This document shows positions 1-12,900 of a stretch of DNA of 64,000 nucleotides, piece by piece; position 1 is the first letter of the stretch, and each line of letters opens with the position of its first letter. The position numbers and the translations under genes were made by a program. Under the pieces are notes generated by a model, which was not told the DNA's origin, did not search any database, and saw only the letters and a list, made by a program, of their open reading frames with translations. Where the stretch lies: NCBI GenBank assembly GCA_037178625.1, contig CM074141.1:1364001-1428000 (forward strand). Direction: 5' to 3'. Source of the stretch: Skeletonema tropicum (taxonomy: Eukaryota; Bacillariophyta; Thalassiosirophyceae; Thalassiosirales; Thalassiosiraceae).

Positions 1-238
1 AATACTCAACAATTATCGTTGAAAGGCACATCCATACATATGGCATACGGCATTTTTTCCCTTACTAGTACTTAATCAAGAATGAAATATGGTTATTTAT
101 GACGCGAGGCTTCGTTATTTACATCCTTACACAAGGAAAAGAATGCAAGAGGGAGAGAAATGCTAGTTCTTACTCCTAACATGTTAAGCAATTTCAGTTG
201 ACATTTGCATGTATGGTACGCGTTCCTGCATAGTTGAA

Positions 239-2743
239 TTAAGGAGGAGATACATCCCTGGGGCAAAGGGGCTCAAAGAAGCCAGTCCAGTCGTTGAAAC
301 CCTTGTTGTTCTTTGGAACGGCAGTAACGATGCTGCATTGCTGATCTTTCGGTCTCGCGATGTCTGACTCGATATTCATCTTCCTTCTACTAGCTCCAGA
401 AAGTTTGGAAAATTCGCCTGGGTTTCCCTGCTCACATTGCGCTTCGTTGCACATGGCAGGTGTCACTAAAGAAGGTCCAACAGCAAAGTTACCAAGCTTG
501 TTTGTGATCATCGCTGTAAGCACGATAAACATACAGTTTTGTGTTGCACATTCTACACTATGCACCCATGCATAGGAACATTCAGTAGTCCACCCCATTC
601 TATCTTGCAAGCATTCTGCCATATCATCTCTGTTGAACATATTTTTTAGACCACAAGACTGAGATAATTTTGCTGCATTCTTTCTCGTATTCCATTGGAC
701 TGAAAGGTCTTGCCAGCTCGAACAACCAGAACAGCGTCCGCAATGAGCGATGGTATAGTTTGCCGCATCAGCTGCCTCTTTAGACTCGAAGGTTTGAATA
801 TCACCACATTTCTCGTCATAAGCACATACATCTCCAGAATTCAGCGTTCGATACTTCTCGTACACAAAGGGAGCCTTGGCCTTTGACACTGTGGCTTGGA
901 CAGACGCTCCACAGGCAAAGACTGCAAGAAAAATAGCAGCAGCGTTCACAACAAGCTTAATGATCTTCGCAACAACAAACCAGCTCTTGTTGCAGGTCGA
1001 CATGGCCTCGAATCCAGAAGTAGTTCGACGACCATCGTTTTCATCCTTTTTCCGATTGCAGCAAATCATATCACGACAGCCAACCAATAGAAGGCCCCAA
1101 TACGATATGAATGGAAAGAAACGCCACATACGATTGTACCACTTTATCCCTGCGTCTAGATCTTCTGCTGCAGCAATTAATTTGTACATATCCCGAGGGG
1201 TGAGTTCATTTGTATCGTTATTGTCGCCAGACGAAGCTACAAGACTGACTCTCTTAATCCTGCTAAAATAAGCTGCATGTGCGGAAGAGAGAGTGAGCAA
1301 GCGAGCCAAATAAAGAAAGAAATATATACATGAGTAGGAATTGGTCGCGATGAGCCTTAAGCCTTCTTACCAGTGTGATAAAAGTAACCATGTCCAGCGG
1401 CGTTCATGCTGTCCTTGTGCATATATTGACGACGATTGGCTGCATTCTTTGTTTCATTTGGCACTACTTCGACCTCCTCGTCATTGGCACCAGCATCCTG
1501 AGGTTGTACATGACCAGTCTCCTCAAAAAGCTGATCATCCATCTCTTCCGTGGAGAGTTTTTGGTGCTCGCAGTGCTTTAGTCCCAGAAATAACCAAAAA
1601 ATGACTAGCCAAGAGAAGAAAGCAATCGGGAGAAGTACATTTTCGCTTCCTATGGCTATGGAGACACGCCATACATCATGAATTACCCACACCCCGAACA
1701 TGAAACAAATGGAACTACAAATTGCGATAAATGTACTTGCTCCGATGGCAACACGACCTATGTTATGATTGCAGCGCTTGCGGCAGTTGAACACAACATA
1801 GAGAAACTATTGGCCACCAACAAATCCAACTAAGATAGAGGTGAGAAACCACCAGAACTTCAGTGCAACGTAGAATGGGAGAAGAAACCAAACAAATTGT
1901 GTAAAATGTTTACCAACTCCTAATCGGGCTTGGTATCGAAGTGCGGTAATACTACAATCTTGATTAATCCAGTCTTCGACTGCACTCGATGCAAAGCCAG
2001 ATGTATCCCGGATTGTCTTGAGTTGGGACTTGCTGGAGCCAAACATGTATTGTGAGTTGTTGAGAGCAAAGCAATAATTCAGCATTACATTGAACTACTC
2101 ACCGGTAGTACCCAAGCCAAGCAGGGATCTTCAACCCCGCGACTGCGAAAATGAGAGCACTGCTCATCATACTAAAGCCCCAAATTACTTCCACCAGGTT
2201 AGGATCTGCGTTATACCACGTGAAACCGCCCACGATGGCATAGCAGGTGGTATATGTGAGACCCCAGTCGATGAATGCATCATACATTCCATACTGAATG
2301 GCCGACAGAGCAGCAGTGTATCGGCGGGATGTCTTAACGTCTGCAGTAGAATCATCGTATGTTGCCATGAGACGCTGGCGGAAATCGTTCACTTCAAGAG
2401 TCTGTGTGAGATGAAAAAAAAACACACACTTGTTAGACGAGGCGTGTATATGTTTTTAAAGAAAGCAATACAATCAAGTATATAAACTCACGACTACAAA
2501 AACCAACCACATTGAAACAGTAACGATAACAGCATCACCCACGTGAGGAGTATTCAACCTACGTTCTGTTTCTTCTGTGGCAGAATCTTCCTCAAGATGC
2601 CTTGACGTCATAATTTCATCGATGATGATGCCATTGAAGAAGTTGGTCATCTTCAACGCTTGAGCGTTGGTAGCTGCCCATAATAGGGCCGATAGCACTG
2701 CCAGGGGGAGATGATGCTGTTTTACCTTCATCGTTGCATCCAT
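239..2743 (-). CDS. Multi-spanning Cys-rich membrane protein (5 exons)
   Basis: Spliced model: exons 2743-2492, 2401-2103, 2032-1818, 1757-1371 and 1272-239. All introns are GT-AG, 60-98 nt, and every junction keeps phase, giving about 728 residues. The protein starts with a signal peptide (MDATMKVKQHHLPLAVLSAL). It has roughly eight hydrophobic segments, an acidic cytosolic-looking stretch in exon 4, and a Cys-rich C-terminal domain with the signature HCGRCSGCSSW. About ten further Cys suggest disulfides outside the cytosol. I do not recognise a characterised family; the Cys signature resembles expanded membrane families in diatoms, which is from memory and not checked. Function unknown; a plasma- or endomembrane location is inferred from topology. 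Confidence 0.7.
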
Positions 2744-3497
2744 CTGTGTTTAATGATGTTATTGCTTCTTTATCTGGATGATTTTTAGTCTGAACGAGCC
2801 ACGTCTCAAAAGAGGGCGCGGGGGGTCTTTTGCCCTGCGAGGATCATTTTCGAACAGAGTTCATCGAGCATAACTCTAAAAGAGAGAGAGAGCTTCTATC
2901 TATAGGGGGCGAAAGGGGGTAATTCCCCCCAGATCGTCGAAGAAGATTGAAGTAGGTAATCTTTGGGGGAGATTTTTGTACTAATTCCAACAGTTTAATG
3001 TGCCGAACAAAGAAATTTTACTCTTGTTGAGGCCAAAAGGCACCGGTGTTGACAGAGAAGATGTTTCTCTTTGTCGCGGACGACTGAGTAGTCAGTCTTT
3101 ACCCCCTTGATTACGGGATAATGCGTTCTGCAGTTGAAGTTGAACAACTTTTGAACGCTGTCGTCCCGTACTTACAATACTTATGCCTCCTGTACTATTT
3201 TCGTGGCCATTTAAGCCACCGCTGCGCGTCGTAGTCGGACCTGTACTGTGGGGTGTCCTTAAATATTAATGTGGTTGATAGCGTACTCCAGATTACTCAT
3301 CTGTAGGTCTCACCGGTAACCGGTAAATCCCTGAAGGAGCCTCTCAACTCTGGTCTCTTCTGTATCGCTCTCTGTGCTGTCCAATAAAGAAGTAGTAAGC
3401 TCCTGAAAGATTGGGTGCATATTCGACGAACCTATCTTTGGCCTCCCCAGCATATTTCAGGCCTTCGACAAGCAGAACTACCAAGCAATAGTGAAGT
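2744..3497. other. Divergent intergenic region
   Basis: This 754-bp space separates two divergently transcribed genes and should hold both promoters. I see a GA-rich run near 2880 and a short palindrome ACCGGTAACCGGT near 3312, but no coding exon or RNA gene. Confidence 0.5.
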
Positions 3498-4943
3498 ATG
3501 AGCTCTACACCCGTCTGCTCCTACTATCTAGTGAAGCAAGGCACTCCAAATCCTTTCCTCGAATACGATGGATCTTCACTAAAACGATGCGCCCGCTGCA
3601 AAGGCGCCTACTATATCAATGGTGACGCACAAAAGCTCCATTGGAAGACCCACAAAAAGAATTGTAAACCGAGCAGCCTTGATGCGTCTCAAATGGATCT
3701 GGATCATTGTACACAGGCTTTGAAACGAGATTTATTTGGTGGTTCTCCTGATCTATATGTCATTATCAAGCACATTAGAGAATTATTTGACAGTGGTGCC
3801 GATAACTCTGATATGGCAGCGTTTCATCTGCATTCCATTGGTCGGGCACTCATTACACACAACTCATCAACGCTATTGGGCATTGTAGCAAGTCCTCACA
3901 TGTCCTCACTATTGTTTGGTGACGAAGAAGATTTGCTCAGTGTGAAATACCGACTTGTGAGGAATACAGCACTTGCTAAATATAATGGACGCCCCTCGGA
4001 TGAATTTTTGGAGGAGATGGAAGATGAGGCCGAGAAGAAGGAAGTGACATCCTTGGTTGAACTATATGATAAGCTCGACGGTACATGGAAGCAACCATCC
4101 TCAATAAGTTTTTGCTACCTCTATTTCAATTTGGTCGTTGCCTGTGCCATTCGAGGACGACCTTCTCACACTTCGACACATGATGGTAATGGCACCTTAC
4201 GAGGGGGTAACCCCAAGATGAAATCTGCCGAAACTCTTCTATCAACAGCTGCGTTACGCCGCGCAATGGAATTGTGGACAGATCCACTGGTCTTGGCATC
4301 CTGTGGAGATGCAATGGCTCCTGCTGCGTCGCTTACAGTTACTGCGGTTGAATATTACCGAGACAATAATTTGTTGGGTGAACAACAGCTTTGTAATGCT
4401 CACGAGCTAGTGCCTAGCTTGGCAATTGACCGTCTCGCCATGACTTCTATGAAAGAAATCCTTGATGGGGCTGGGAGCGCAAGTTATTCGAGCAAACTGT
4501 TGAAAATTCTAAAAGATATTGTAGGGAAAGCCTGGGGAGACAACTATCCATGGCGTGACTTGTCTATTGAACGAAGAGCAACATTTGCAATGGCCTTTTG
4601 CGATTATGTTGAGAATGCTGATGGTCGTAGTTCCAGTATCTTCGGCAATAATGTTGAGTTGCCAGATGATAATGATATGAATCATATCTTTAGGGCAATA
4701 GTCGGCCTGCAAAACCCTGTTGATACGGCTATCGCCAAGTCAGTTTGGAAAAAAATTGTAGATGATGGTGAATTTCTTGGTGTACATGGTTCTGGTTTCA
4801 ACCGTCGCACTAGGGCTTTCTTTGACCATCTGCTTCAGTCCGAGTCTGATGGATGGGAAAAAATGGACGTAACTAAGGTGATGAAAGAATTCAAAGAGAC
4901 TCCTCGCACCAACAAAGCACGTCCAGGAGAAAGGTGGTATTAA
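3498..4943 (+). CDS. MYND-type zinc-finger protein
   Basis: Single-exon ORF of 481 residues. The N-terminus (residues about 7-56) carries a MYND-like pattern: Cys7, then CARC, a Tyr pair, HWKTH and a final Cys. The second Cys of the first pair is not obvious, so this may be a variant finger. MYND fingers usually mediate protein-protein contacts. The remaining ~420 residues are mainly helical and acidic in places, with no SET domain visible, so it is probably not a SMYD methyltransferase. The ATG at 3498 is the first in frame and sits just before the finger. A second protein with the same general layout is encoded at 50557-51668. Specific function unknown. Confidence 0.75.
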   Translation: MSSTPVCSYYLVKQGTPNPFLEYDGSSLKRCARCKGAYYINGDAQKLHWKTHKKNCKPSSLDASQMDLDHCTQALKRDLFGGSPDLYVIIKHIRELFDSGADNSDMAAFHLHSIGRALITHNSSTLLGIVASPHMSSLLFGDEEDLLSVKYRLVRNTALAKYNGRPSDEFLEEMEDEAEKKEVTSLVELYDKLDGTWKQPSSISFCYLYFNLVVACAIRGRPSHTSTHDGNGTLRGGNPKMKSAETLLSTAALRRAMELWTDPLVLASCGDAMAPAASLTVTAVEYYRDNNLLGEQQLCNAHELVPSLAIDRLAMTSMKEILDGAGSASYSSKLLKILKDIVGKAWGDNYPWRDLSIERRATFAMAFCDYVENADGRSSSIFGNNVELPDDNDMNHIFRAIVGLQNPVDTAIAKSVWKKIVDDGEFLGVHGSGFNRRTRAFFDHLLQSESDGWEKMDVTKVMKEFKETPRTNKARPGERWY

Positions 4944-5305
4944 GGAGATATCCAAGAGCTCATCCATGGAGAAAGATGGCATTGAACAACAGGGAGAGGT
5001 GGATAGAAACTTGAGTAGCTAAATTCTATTTTAATGATCGCATATCGCCATACCGCTGATCTTGAATGTTGTCCCTCCAACTAGCTCAAAAGTTACTTTC
5101 AAGTCACTTCCAGGAGGTATTCCCGGAGATGGCAGATTCCTGATCAATCAACTTCATTTTGATAGTTGTAAGTTTCACTCGTCTTCTTCTCGTGATAACC
5201 AACAATTTCATCACTTGCAAGCAACTTTGCAGCCAGACCAAGCTTCAACTTTTAGCTTGCTACCATCCCACTTGTCACCATAACTTCTCATTATCATCCA
5301 CGTCA

Positions 5306-7422
5306 TCATTTGCACAGGGCTGCGCAACTTTCCTTGAATTCCAACGTGAACTTTGATCCGAGACCGGAGGATGGCACCCATCCCAACTTGTTGTTGTCAG
5401 CTTCGGCACTCCATCCGTCGTTAGACACCAAATATGGCTTGAGTTTGTTATTCAATCCTTTCGGCTTGTCTAGAAATCTCTCCATGTATACCACCCATGA
5501 GAATAGACACGGCTTTGGTAAGGAATCATGATCAATGGCATCATCAAAGTGTCCCTCCGCCAGACATTCTGGAATGCTCTTCCACAGAGGAGCATTTTCA
5601 ACTGTCTATCTCGACGCCACTTCATCACTGATATGCTCCAATGATAAGTCCGGAGTGAGAGGTGGAGGAATCCCCCGTGGCTTTTCTCGTGGACCACCAC
5701 CAAACTTCTTCGTTTCTTGAAGATGCGGAAGACCATTGATGGATTTATAGTCAGTAATTCCATTCACCCTTGCTGTTTCTCTCTATTCCTGCATGCAGTC
5801 GTCTTATTGTATCTGATTGCAGATTGTGTCCCAATTTCCGGTAAGCTACAATAGGTCGTCACCAAATTAAATAGATTGAATGCCACCACCCATGTCATTG
5901 CAATATGCGTGCCCATATGAGGATGCACAGCTCGAATATACTCGTCACCCTTATACCACTGCGAAGAGAGCCACCACTCTTTCGTATCTCCATACACAAT
6001 GTCTCGAACAGCATCCGCGTAGGAAATTGATCCAAGTCCATAGTAACTTGACATTAAATTGATTGTCTGACTTGATGCTAGCGTCGCTAAAATCTCATTC
6101 TGTTCATTGCCAAGATAATCATCAAAATACAGTAGCATTGGTGGAGCATGCCGACACGATCTCTTCGGAGTCATCACTTGCCGTATGAATTCCTGACTCA
6201 ACTTGTACAAACTCTGTTCCAACGTTTGATTCCTCGCAATGGCATCCTGCATCGAATTCCAATGCATATCATTCGTAGCATAAGCATTGATTAATACGTC
6301 AGGATAAGGAATATCCCCGGCCAACAGGCTGTAATCCCACATTGTTATGGCTGATTCCGTGTTGGTGCCACCCAATGCCATAGTTTGAAGATTGATCAAA
6401 TCCATCCCATGGAATAGATTTTGCAAAAAGTGATCGAGACGTGCTGGCCATGCCCCATCTCGTCGATTGGGACCCTTCTCTGTAACAGGATTGATATGAC
6501 ACACCACTCCCATTGTGACCGATCCACCCATGACCAATAGATTCAATCTTCGTGGAGCCTTTGGATCATCATTGATAGCCTTCATTGCCTCGATCGGTAT
6601 CTCATCCTGTGGTGACAAATTGTTCGCTTGTCGATAGTCATCCATTTTAGTTTGTAAAAAGTTTAATCGTCGGTGAATCACATTCAGACCTCGTTCTACC
6701 GGAGTCCAATCCAACGGTAATGTTTTGACACTCCGCTGCAATCGATCGGGTGTTAGGATGTGAAGTAATAGGGCTGTGAAGTCGTGATATTGGAATTTTT
6801 CGCGGTCTGACCAGTGTTTGGTGGCGTTGAGTATGTGGGGCATGTGATGTGACCATAGGGAGAGAGCTGTTGGCGTTGGTTTTGGGAGTATTGAACATAT
6901 ATCTTGTTTTGAGTTGGGGTTGTCATGAATATGATTTTGTGCGTATTGTTTGTTGTAACTTTGAAGTAACTGCTGTTGAAATGGAATGGATGAAGACGAT
7001 GATACATCTTCGACACCAGAAGCGCCCTGTCGCTGTATTAACGAGGCAATCGTTTCTTCTAGCTGTTCGTTCTTTTCTTGTTCCTTTTGCAAATCATTCT
7101 TCAGTGCAGTAAGGATCTTATCACTGTTCATCTGCATACCATTATTGGTCCCCCCTCCTCTGGTACCTCCAGAGATACTATTCTCCAAAATATTGCTAAA
7201 GGCATAATTATTGTTCATGGACGAAGGATTGTTGTTGGCAAGTCGAATGCCTGAGAAAAGTGTAGTTATGAAAATACCGGCCAAGAAGGCATTTGTGTAA
7301 ATTAGGAGCCATCTCAGGCTAATAAGTGGATTCCGCCGAGCAGCTGGTGGTGGGGTCGTAGTGGCTGCGGTGGACGAACTCATTTGCCGACCTGGGGCAT
7401 CGTTTCCTCTTCTACCGCTCAT
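5306..7422 (-). CDS. SGNH-hydrolase-like type II membrane protein (frame disrupted)
   Basis: The main ORF runs from ATG 7422 to a stop at 5764 (about 552 aa). A membrane anchor lies near residues 35-60 (SLRWLLIYTNAFLAGIF), followed by a Ser/Asn-rich linker and coiled coil. The catalytic domain has SGNH blocks: GGS in MGGSVTMG, GGTN, NAYATND and a late HPHMGTH. Such enzymes are esterases or polysaccharide O-acyl-modifying proteins of the secretory pathway. Coding potential continues past the stop in another frame (NGITDYKSING, LSLEHISDE), meets an in-frame TAG near 5605, and resumes to 5306 with a typical C-terminal segment (KLGWVPSSGLGSKFTLEF). That tail suggests one or two indels or an unrecognised intron. 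Substrate unknown. Confidence 0.7.
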
Positions 7423-7472
7423 GATACTTCGAAGCAATGCACCAATAACACAGTGTGCTTGAGCGTATAATA

Positions 7473-7749
7473 CCCTGATTTATGGTGATAACGAGACTGG
7501 TCTCGTTTTGACTTTTTGCATGGTCTCGTTACCAAGGCCACCTCGAGACACTAGTCTCGTTACTGAAAAATGGTCTCGTTATCAAGAAGAGATCTCGTTT
7601 CTCCTACAAGCAACCCTACAAACAGCACGTAATTTACACGTGCACTAGTCTCGTTTTCTCCTGTTGATGGACTTATCTCGTTATCAAAACAAGACTCGAT
7701 CACTGGTCTCGTTTTCTGAGAGTGGTCTCGTTATCACCATAAATCAGGG
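7473..7749. mobile_element. MITE with terminal inverted repeats and TA duplication
   Basis: Both ends carry a near-perfect inverted repeat beginning CCCTGATTTATGGTGATAAC and continuing into ACGAGAC. The element is flanked by TA on both sides, as expected for Tc1/mariner-type insertion. The 277-bp interior has no ORF but repeats the motif GGTCTCGTT and variants many times. It lies just upstream of the SGNH-like gene. Confidence 0.8.
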
Positions 7750-7945
7750 TACATACTTGATACTTGTCACTTGCGCTTGAGGCTTGAGGCACTGCTGCGC
7801 GCGGACGCGGATGACGAAGCAAGGTTGAAAAGTTACCTTACGATAATCAACTCAAGATGCACACCTCGAGGCACTGAGATCCCACGTAGCTCTCCCTGTA
7901 AACGAGTTGAATATGTCGAGAACTTCTTACAAAAGCACCTTTTCA

Positions 7946-8136
7946 GCACCCAACAGAAGTTGCCCGCCGTACTTGCCCGTCCACGATATTTTCCCGCCCG
8001 GACACAGAATCCCGGACACTCTCAGTAGGGGTAGTGTAGGTAGATCCCTGTTCCGTATGTAATAATTGCCCGTCCACTACCTACACATTTGCCCGCCCCA
8101 AGAGCGGATACTCCCGCGGGCAACTTCTATCTGTGG
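7946..8136. repeat. Small imperfect inverted-repeat element with TTGCCCG motifs
   Basis: Imperfect inverted ends (ACAGAAGTTGCCCG and CGGGCAACTTCTATCTGT) bound about 190 bp containing six or so TTGCCCGYCC-like motifs on one strand. It resembles a MITE or a composite regulatory element; no target duplication was identified. It lies 170 bp upstream of the coiled-coil gene at 8304. Confidence 0.4.
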
Positions 8137-8303
8137 ACCAACTGTAGCTTTTCGCGACGACACAACATACAGGACTCATACTTGTGCCTTTGACGATGAT
8201 GAACCATTAACGCCGCAACGAAGCCGATAAAAAAGAGCAGATCAGAGGGACACAATGGTACATAACAGAGAGTATCATATCAAATAATAATAATAATAGT
8301 AAA

Positions 8304-9863
8304 ATGAATAACAGCAGTGCCAACAAAGACGGCACCCTGCCAGTAGTTCCAAACCCACTATCTTCCGCCAACAACAGCAATAATAAGGCGGTATCAGTCA
8401 ATAATACAAACAACAACAATATACTCAATCGAAATTTACCAGCAGCTGCAGATGTTGCCGCAGCATTGCAACAACAACGACGACCACCCGTATATCATCA
8501 TCATCATCATCATGAACAACAACAACACCAGCACCACCATCAGGCGCCGCCGCGTCAGTCTCAAGCAACAGGCGTACCAGGAGTATTTAATTTTAATCCC
8601 ATGCATATGGGAGCAGCAGGCATGATTCCGGGCGCAGCAGCCGGTGGACCATATAATCCAGTAGGAGTTCATTCAGCACCAGCGGGGATGAATTATTTTC
8701 ATCATCCGGGGATGCCACCACCGTTTGTATTGCCTGCTACTACTTCATCGGTAGTTCCTCCTCCTCCTGTTGCTGCGAAACGTGGTGGTACCGGTACTGC
8801 TGCTACTGCTGCATCACCTGGAAAGCTTCCTGTTCACTTGGGCAGCAGCAGGAGTGGTGGTGGCAATAAGAGGAAATCAACTACAGATATTAGTTCTAAA
8901 GCACCCACTACTGCAGTGGATCGTTCCACAAAGAAACAGCGTTTACCATCATCATCATCATCACAACCTGCAACCACTGAGTCGTTATTGATAGATTTAA
9001 CAACAACCCAACATGAACCAGAAAACACAAAGACTACTACTACCACGACCACGACCACCAAAAGTAATAGCAACAGCAATAAGCCCACACCCCCACGAGA
9101 CCCCCCAGGATTCGAAGCCTTCCAACGAGATCCCAACTTCATTACCTCCATAATGGCCAGCCGTATGAAAGAAAATGGCAATACCGATCGACTCCTCGGT
9201 CCACTCGCCCGGGGCATCATCAACATGAGTGACGAAGAAATTTTCAAACTAAGCAATGATGAAAATGATTCCACCATGCGTACATTCGTTACAGATGTCA
9301 TCATGCCACTATTAGGGATTGATGATCATATCGCCCAAGCGAATTATCAAGTGTGGCAGGGTTATGCTCATATTAGTAGTGATAGTTTAACAAGTTTGGC
9401 CAAAAACTTTTTTTATGTACGGAGGAGTAGTATGAAGGCTGCGGTGCAAGTGGCATTTTTTGAAATGAAGAAGAATCATTTAAAGTTATTGCAGGCTCAG
9501 GCTCAGCAGCAGCAACAGGCTGCTGCAGCAGCTTCAGCGTCGGAACGAAAGATTCAACAACTTCAATTAGCATTGAAGCAGCAACAGGAAGAAAATGCCA
9601 AAATGACCAAACAAATTGAAGAAATTTATGAGAATGATATTGCCGATATGAGGAAGGATCACAAATTGCATGTGGAGGAATTGAAGGATGCACATCAAAA
9701 GGAGGTGGAGGCATTGAAGGAGGAGATGGAGGATATGAAATGTTCCCATCGAGAGTTTTTGGGACATTATGTGGAAGCAGCGGCGGAGGCTGTTAGGTGT
9801 GCTCATCAGAAGCCATCATCATCGTCTTCATCTTCTTTGGGCAGAGCCATTAGTGATTTGTAG
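8304..9863 (+). CDS. Low-complexity (N/Q/H/P-rich) protein with C-terminal coiled coil
   Basis: Uninterrupted ORF of 519 residues. Residues 1-270 are low complexity: Asn runs, a His/Gln block near residues 65-85, Pro-rich segments, two basic stretches that could be nuclear localisation signals, and a Thr run. A folded segment follows (PPGFEAFQRDPNFIT to FFYVRR, about 275-375). Residues about 380-490 form a Gln/Ala-rich then Glu/Lys-rich coiled coil, and the end is Ser-rich. I recognise no family. The composition suggests a nuclear or RNP scaffold, which is inference. The simple-sequence repeats (CAA, CAT, ACC) make the length likely to vary between strains. Confidence 0.7.
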   Translation: MNNSSANKDGTLPVVPNPLSSANNSNNKAVSVNNTNNNNILNRNLPAAADVAAALQQQRRPPVYHHHHHHEQQQHQHHHQAPPRQSQATGVPGVFNFNPMHMGAAGMIPGAAAGGPYNPVGVHSAPAGMNYFHHPGMPPPFVLPATTSSVVPPPPVAAKRGGTGTAATAASPGKLPVHLGSSRSGGGNKRKSTTDISSKAPTTAVDRSTKKQRLPSSSSSQPATTESLLIDLTTTQHEPENTKTTTTTTTTTKSNSNSNKPTPPRDPPGFEAFQRDPNFITSIMASRMKENGNTDRLLGPLARGIINMSDEEIFKLSNDENDSTMRTFVTDVIMPLLGIDDHIAQANYQVWQGYAHISSDSLTSLAKNFFYVRRSSMKAAVQVAFFEMKKNHLKLLQAQAQQQQQAAAAASASERKIQQLQLALKQQQEENAKMTKQIEEIYENDIADMRKDHKLHVEELKDAHQKEVEALKEEMEDMKCSHREFLGHYVEAAAEAVRCAHQKPSSSSSSSLGRAISDL

Positions 9864-9958
9864 TGTAGATTGAGGGTATAATGGTCGGTGTCTTGGAGAG
9901 GAATGCAGAGTAATATATTGTTTCTAGTAGTTTAGTTCTGTTTTGTATTTGTATATGA

Positions 9959-12900
9959 CTAAGTACCACGTCTACTAGATGCACGGATAGTTGTACCATC
10001 GGTTACACTGAGCATATCAAATCCATCCTTGGCCATTCTCCTAATCACAAGACTCTCCACATTTCGTGCGTGGGATTTGCCTTCCTCAATTTGAATTGCT
10101 ACTGCACTTAATGATGACCAGTCTTTACCCTTGGATCGATGCTGAGACAAGCGCTGTGAAAGAGAGTCTGTTCTCCCCACATAGTACTTCTTGCCGATTT
10201 GCAGTATGTACACACAAGAAGACCCTTCCAGTGATGGTGGCGGCATGTAGGATGGAGGAACAGGAACACACACACCACTACCAACCACACTTTGCAAGAT
10301 TTCTATGGCGGTCTGCATGTTAACATCAGATGAACTTTCGTCGAGATGCACTTTGCTTTCTTCGATTGTATCTGTATTCCAATATTCCGAAAGTTCTTCA
10401 GCACGTTGAAGTATTGATGGATCGAGACCAAACTTGGCTGCAGTCAACAGTGCCAAACTGTTGGTGCACACTCCATCTTCTAGTTTGTACGTCCAGCTCA
10501 AATGACCATGACCATCATCTTGAATCGCCATACGTTTCTTTCTTAGTCTTGATTCTGCTACAGGGACATACGGGACGTTGAGGATACCATGCAGGTGCGT
10601 GGCGAACATGCCACTCATTCCAGACACTGCCATCTTTTCTAGAATGGCAGCAGCCAAGCATGTTCCATCTTTCGGTGATGTTCCGCGTCCTATTTCATCA
10701 ACAAACACAAGAGATCTGTCTCCGCAAGAACGAAGCAAAGCCGCGACATCTCCCATTTCAGCACCAAACGCAGACTTGTCCTCAGTGGGAACGTCGGCAC
10801 TTGCTCCTCTGACAAATATAGAGTCAAATCTTCGTAACTTAGACCCATCCTTAAGCGGGGCACAGAGCCCCGAGTTGATCAGCAGGGCTGCTGCTGCAGT
10901 TGTGCGCATCAAGGTAGATTTTCCACTCATATTCGGTGCTGTTAGCAAAAATAATCCGTCGAGATCAAATGAGTTCGGAATCGATTCTGATTTATCCATC
11001 CAATACGGCCAAACGCCCTCAAAGTGGCCTGCACAAGTTGAATCGTCTTCAATTGCTGCAGTACTCCAACCTTTCATATTAGAACTCGCAGCATGATGTG
11101 CAGCGGTGGATAGAATGAGATTCAAATGTGACGCTTGCATGATTGAAGGAAGGTGACCGTTATCGACAAGCTCCCAGCTTAGAGAAGTGAGAACTTTTTC
11201 CACCTCTTTCTGTGCATTTTCACATGCCTCAACATAATCAGACAGCGCTTCCTGGACTCTATCGGTTGTGTAGCGAGTACGAAGAACTTTACCATTCCGG
11301 TCTCTTGGATGAAAGTACCTCGATTTTCCATCTCCTCCTCCTTCCTCTTCAGTCTGGCGTTGTATTGATGAATCCCAAGATGGCTTGCTCTTGATAGCAA
11401 TTAGGTTGTTAAAGATGTCTTGAACAATTGGGTTCTTTGTCTCCTTTGCAGCTTTTAGATCAATTTCACCATTTTCATTGTACTCAATACTCTCTACACC
11501 CCAAAAGTCTAGTGCAACTGCTTCGGCAAGGCGCTGTGCGGCTTTTGGTACATCATGAGAGCATTTCAATGCAACTTGCTTGACCCGTCCCCTCCAAATG
11601 ATTTCGTTACGTTCCAGAAAAGCTGAAGGGATGACATCGCCAAAGTGACTTATTCGTTCTTTCTCGTCATCATCATCCACACTGTTTGTGTCGACGACAC
11701 TTTCAATGATTCTTTTCGTCTCGATAAATCTATTGCGAAGCGTGAGTGAGTCTCTGGTTTCGATGCCAGTATCATGCTGGAGAATTTTCAGCAATGGGGC
11801 AACTACCATACTGTCAGACATTTGATCACCCTCTCCATCAAGCAGGAGGATCTGGATCCCTGCATTTAATGATGATAATAACTCGCGAAAAACTGGTGCA
11901 CTCGCTTGTCCTGCTCTAATCAAAGAAGACACCTTACCTGTAATAGGAGGGGCATTGATTGATGGTAATGCTCTATTGTCATCGTCTTTTAGAGTACCAA
12001 CAAGCTGAGACATGGCATCTGCAATGTCAGGAGGAGGAGGGATGAGGAGCCATCGTCGCAAGAACCGCCTTGAAGATGATGGAGCCGAGTCTGGCAGCAA
12101 CGAAGACACCAGTGAGGGTATAGCTGGGTCAAACATTAGTCCTAATTGCATTGCAGTTTCTAGATGAAGAGGAAGAGATGACGTGACCCTTGATGTGTGC
12201 ACATCAGACATTGATTCACTTGTCGAGGAAGGAGTAATAACAACAAAGTCATCATGCGACACCCTCCCTCTCTCTCTTTTCTTCGGAAGTGTAGAAGTGT
12301 CGTCATCGGTAGATGTATCTCCTTCTAACGAATCATTTTCAAGGCGCAGAAAAGCCGATACAATTGTCTGCTTTGCTCGTTCGATATCACTTTTACCTGG
12401 AGCAGGTCCAACCACCAGCGATGGTGGTAACGTTTTGACCCGAACTTTTCCTCCTCCCATCCCAACTCCAACACTTGGCTTCATCATCGAATTGGGTGTA
12501 GTATGCCTCCAAGGCAAGAAGGGCAATCGATCTGATCGAGTTTTACTGTGACTCGCACCATCCGAGTACGGCGGAACATAAATCAGCGGGTCTGCGGGTG
12601 GATACGCAATCAGCCGACACGACACTGCCTCAGCAGTCAATCTTTCCGAAACTACCGCGATGCGCTCTTCTGCGGAGACTTCCACAAGTGTATAACCGGC
12701 TTGAGTTTCAATAACACCAACATACGATCTTCCTGGAGAGTTTGTACCCGAAGGCGATAAACCATCATGAGATGATGCAGGTGAATCATCACATACACTA
12801 CTGTCGTCCTTCAACACAAGGCCATGCATATACGTCGGATTGGCAGATGAGACAACCTGTGCAAGGTACCTTCTCTTGAGACTTTTACTACCAGTCTGCT

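Noticed and set aside
8436..9304. Long minus-strand ORFs opposite the low-complexity gene (78 and 156 aa)
   Set aside because: Their Leu/Val/Ser runs are the antisense of CAA/CAT/ACC repeats in the real gene; no independent protein features.
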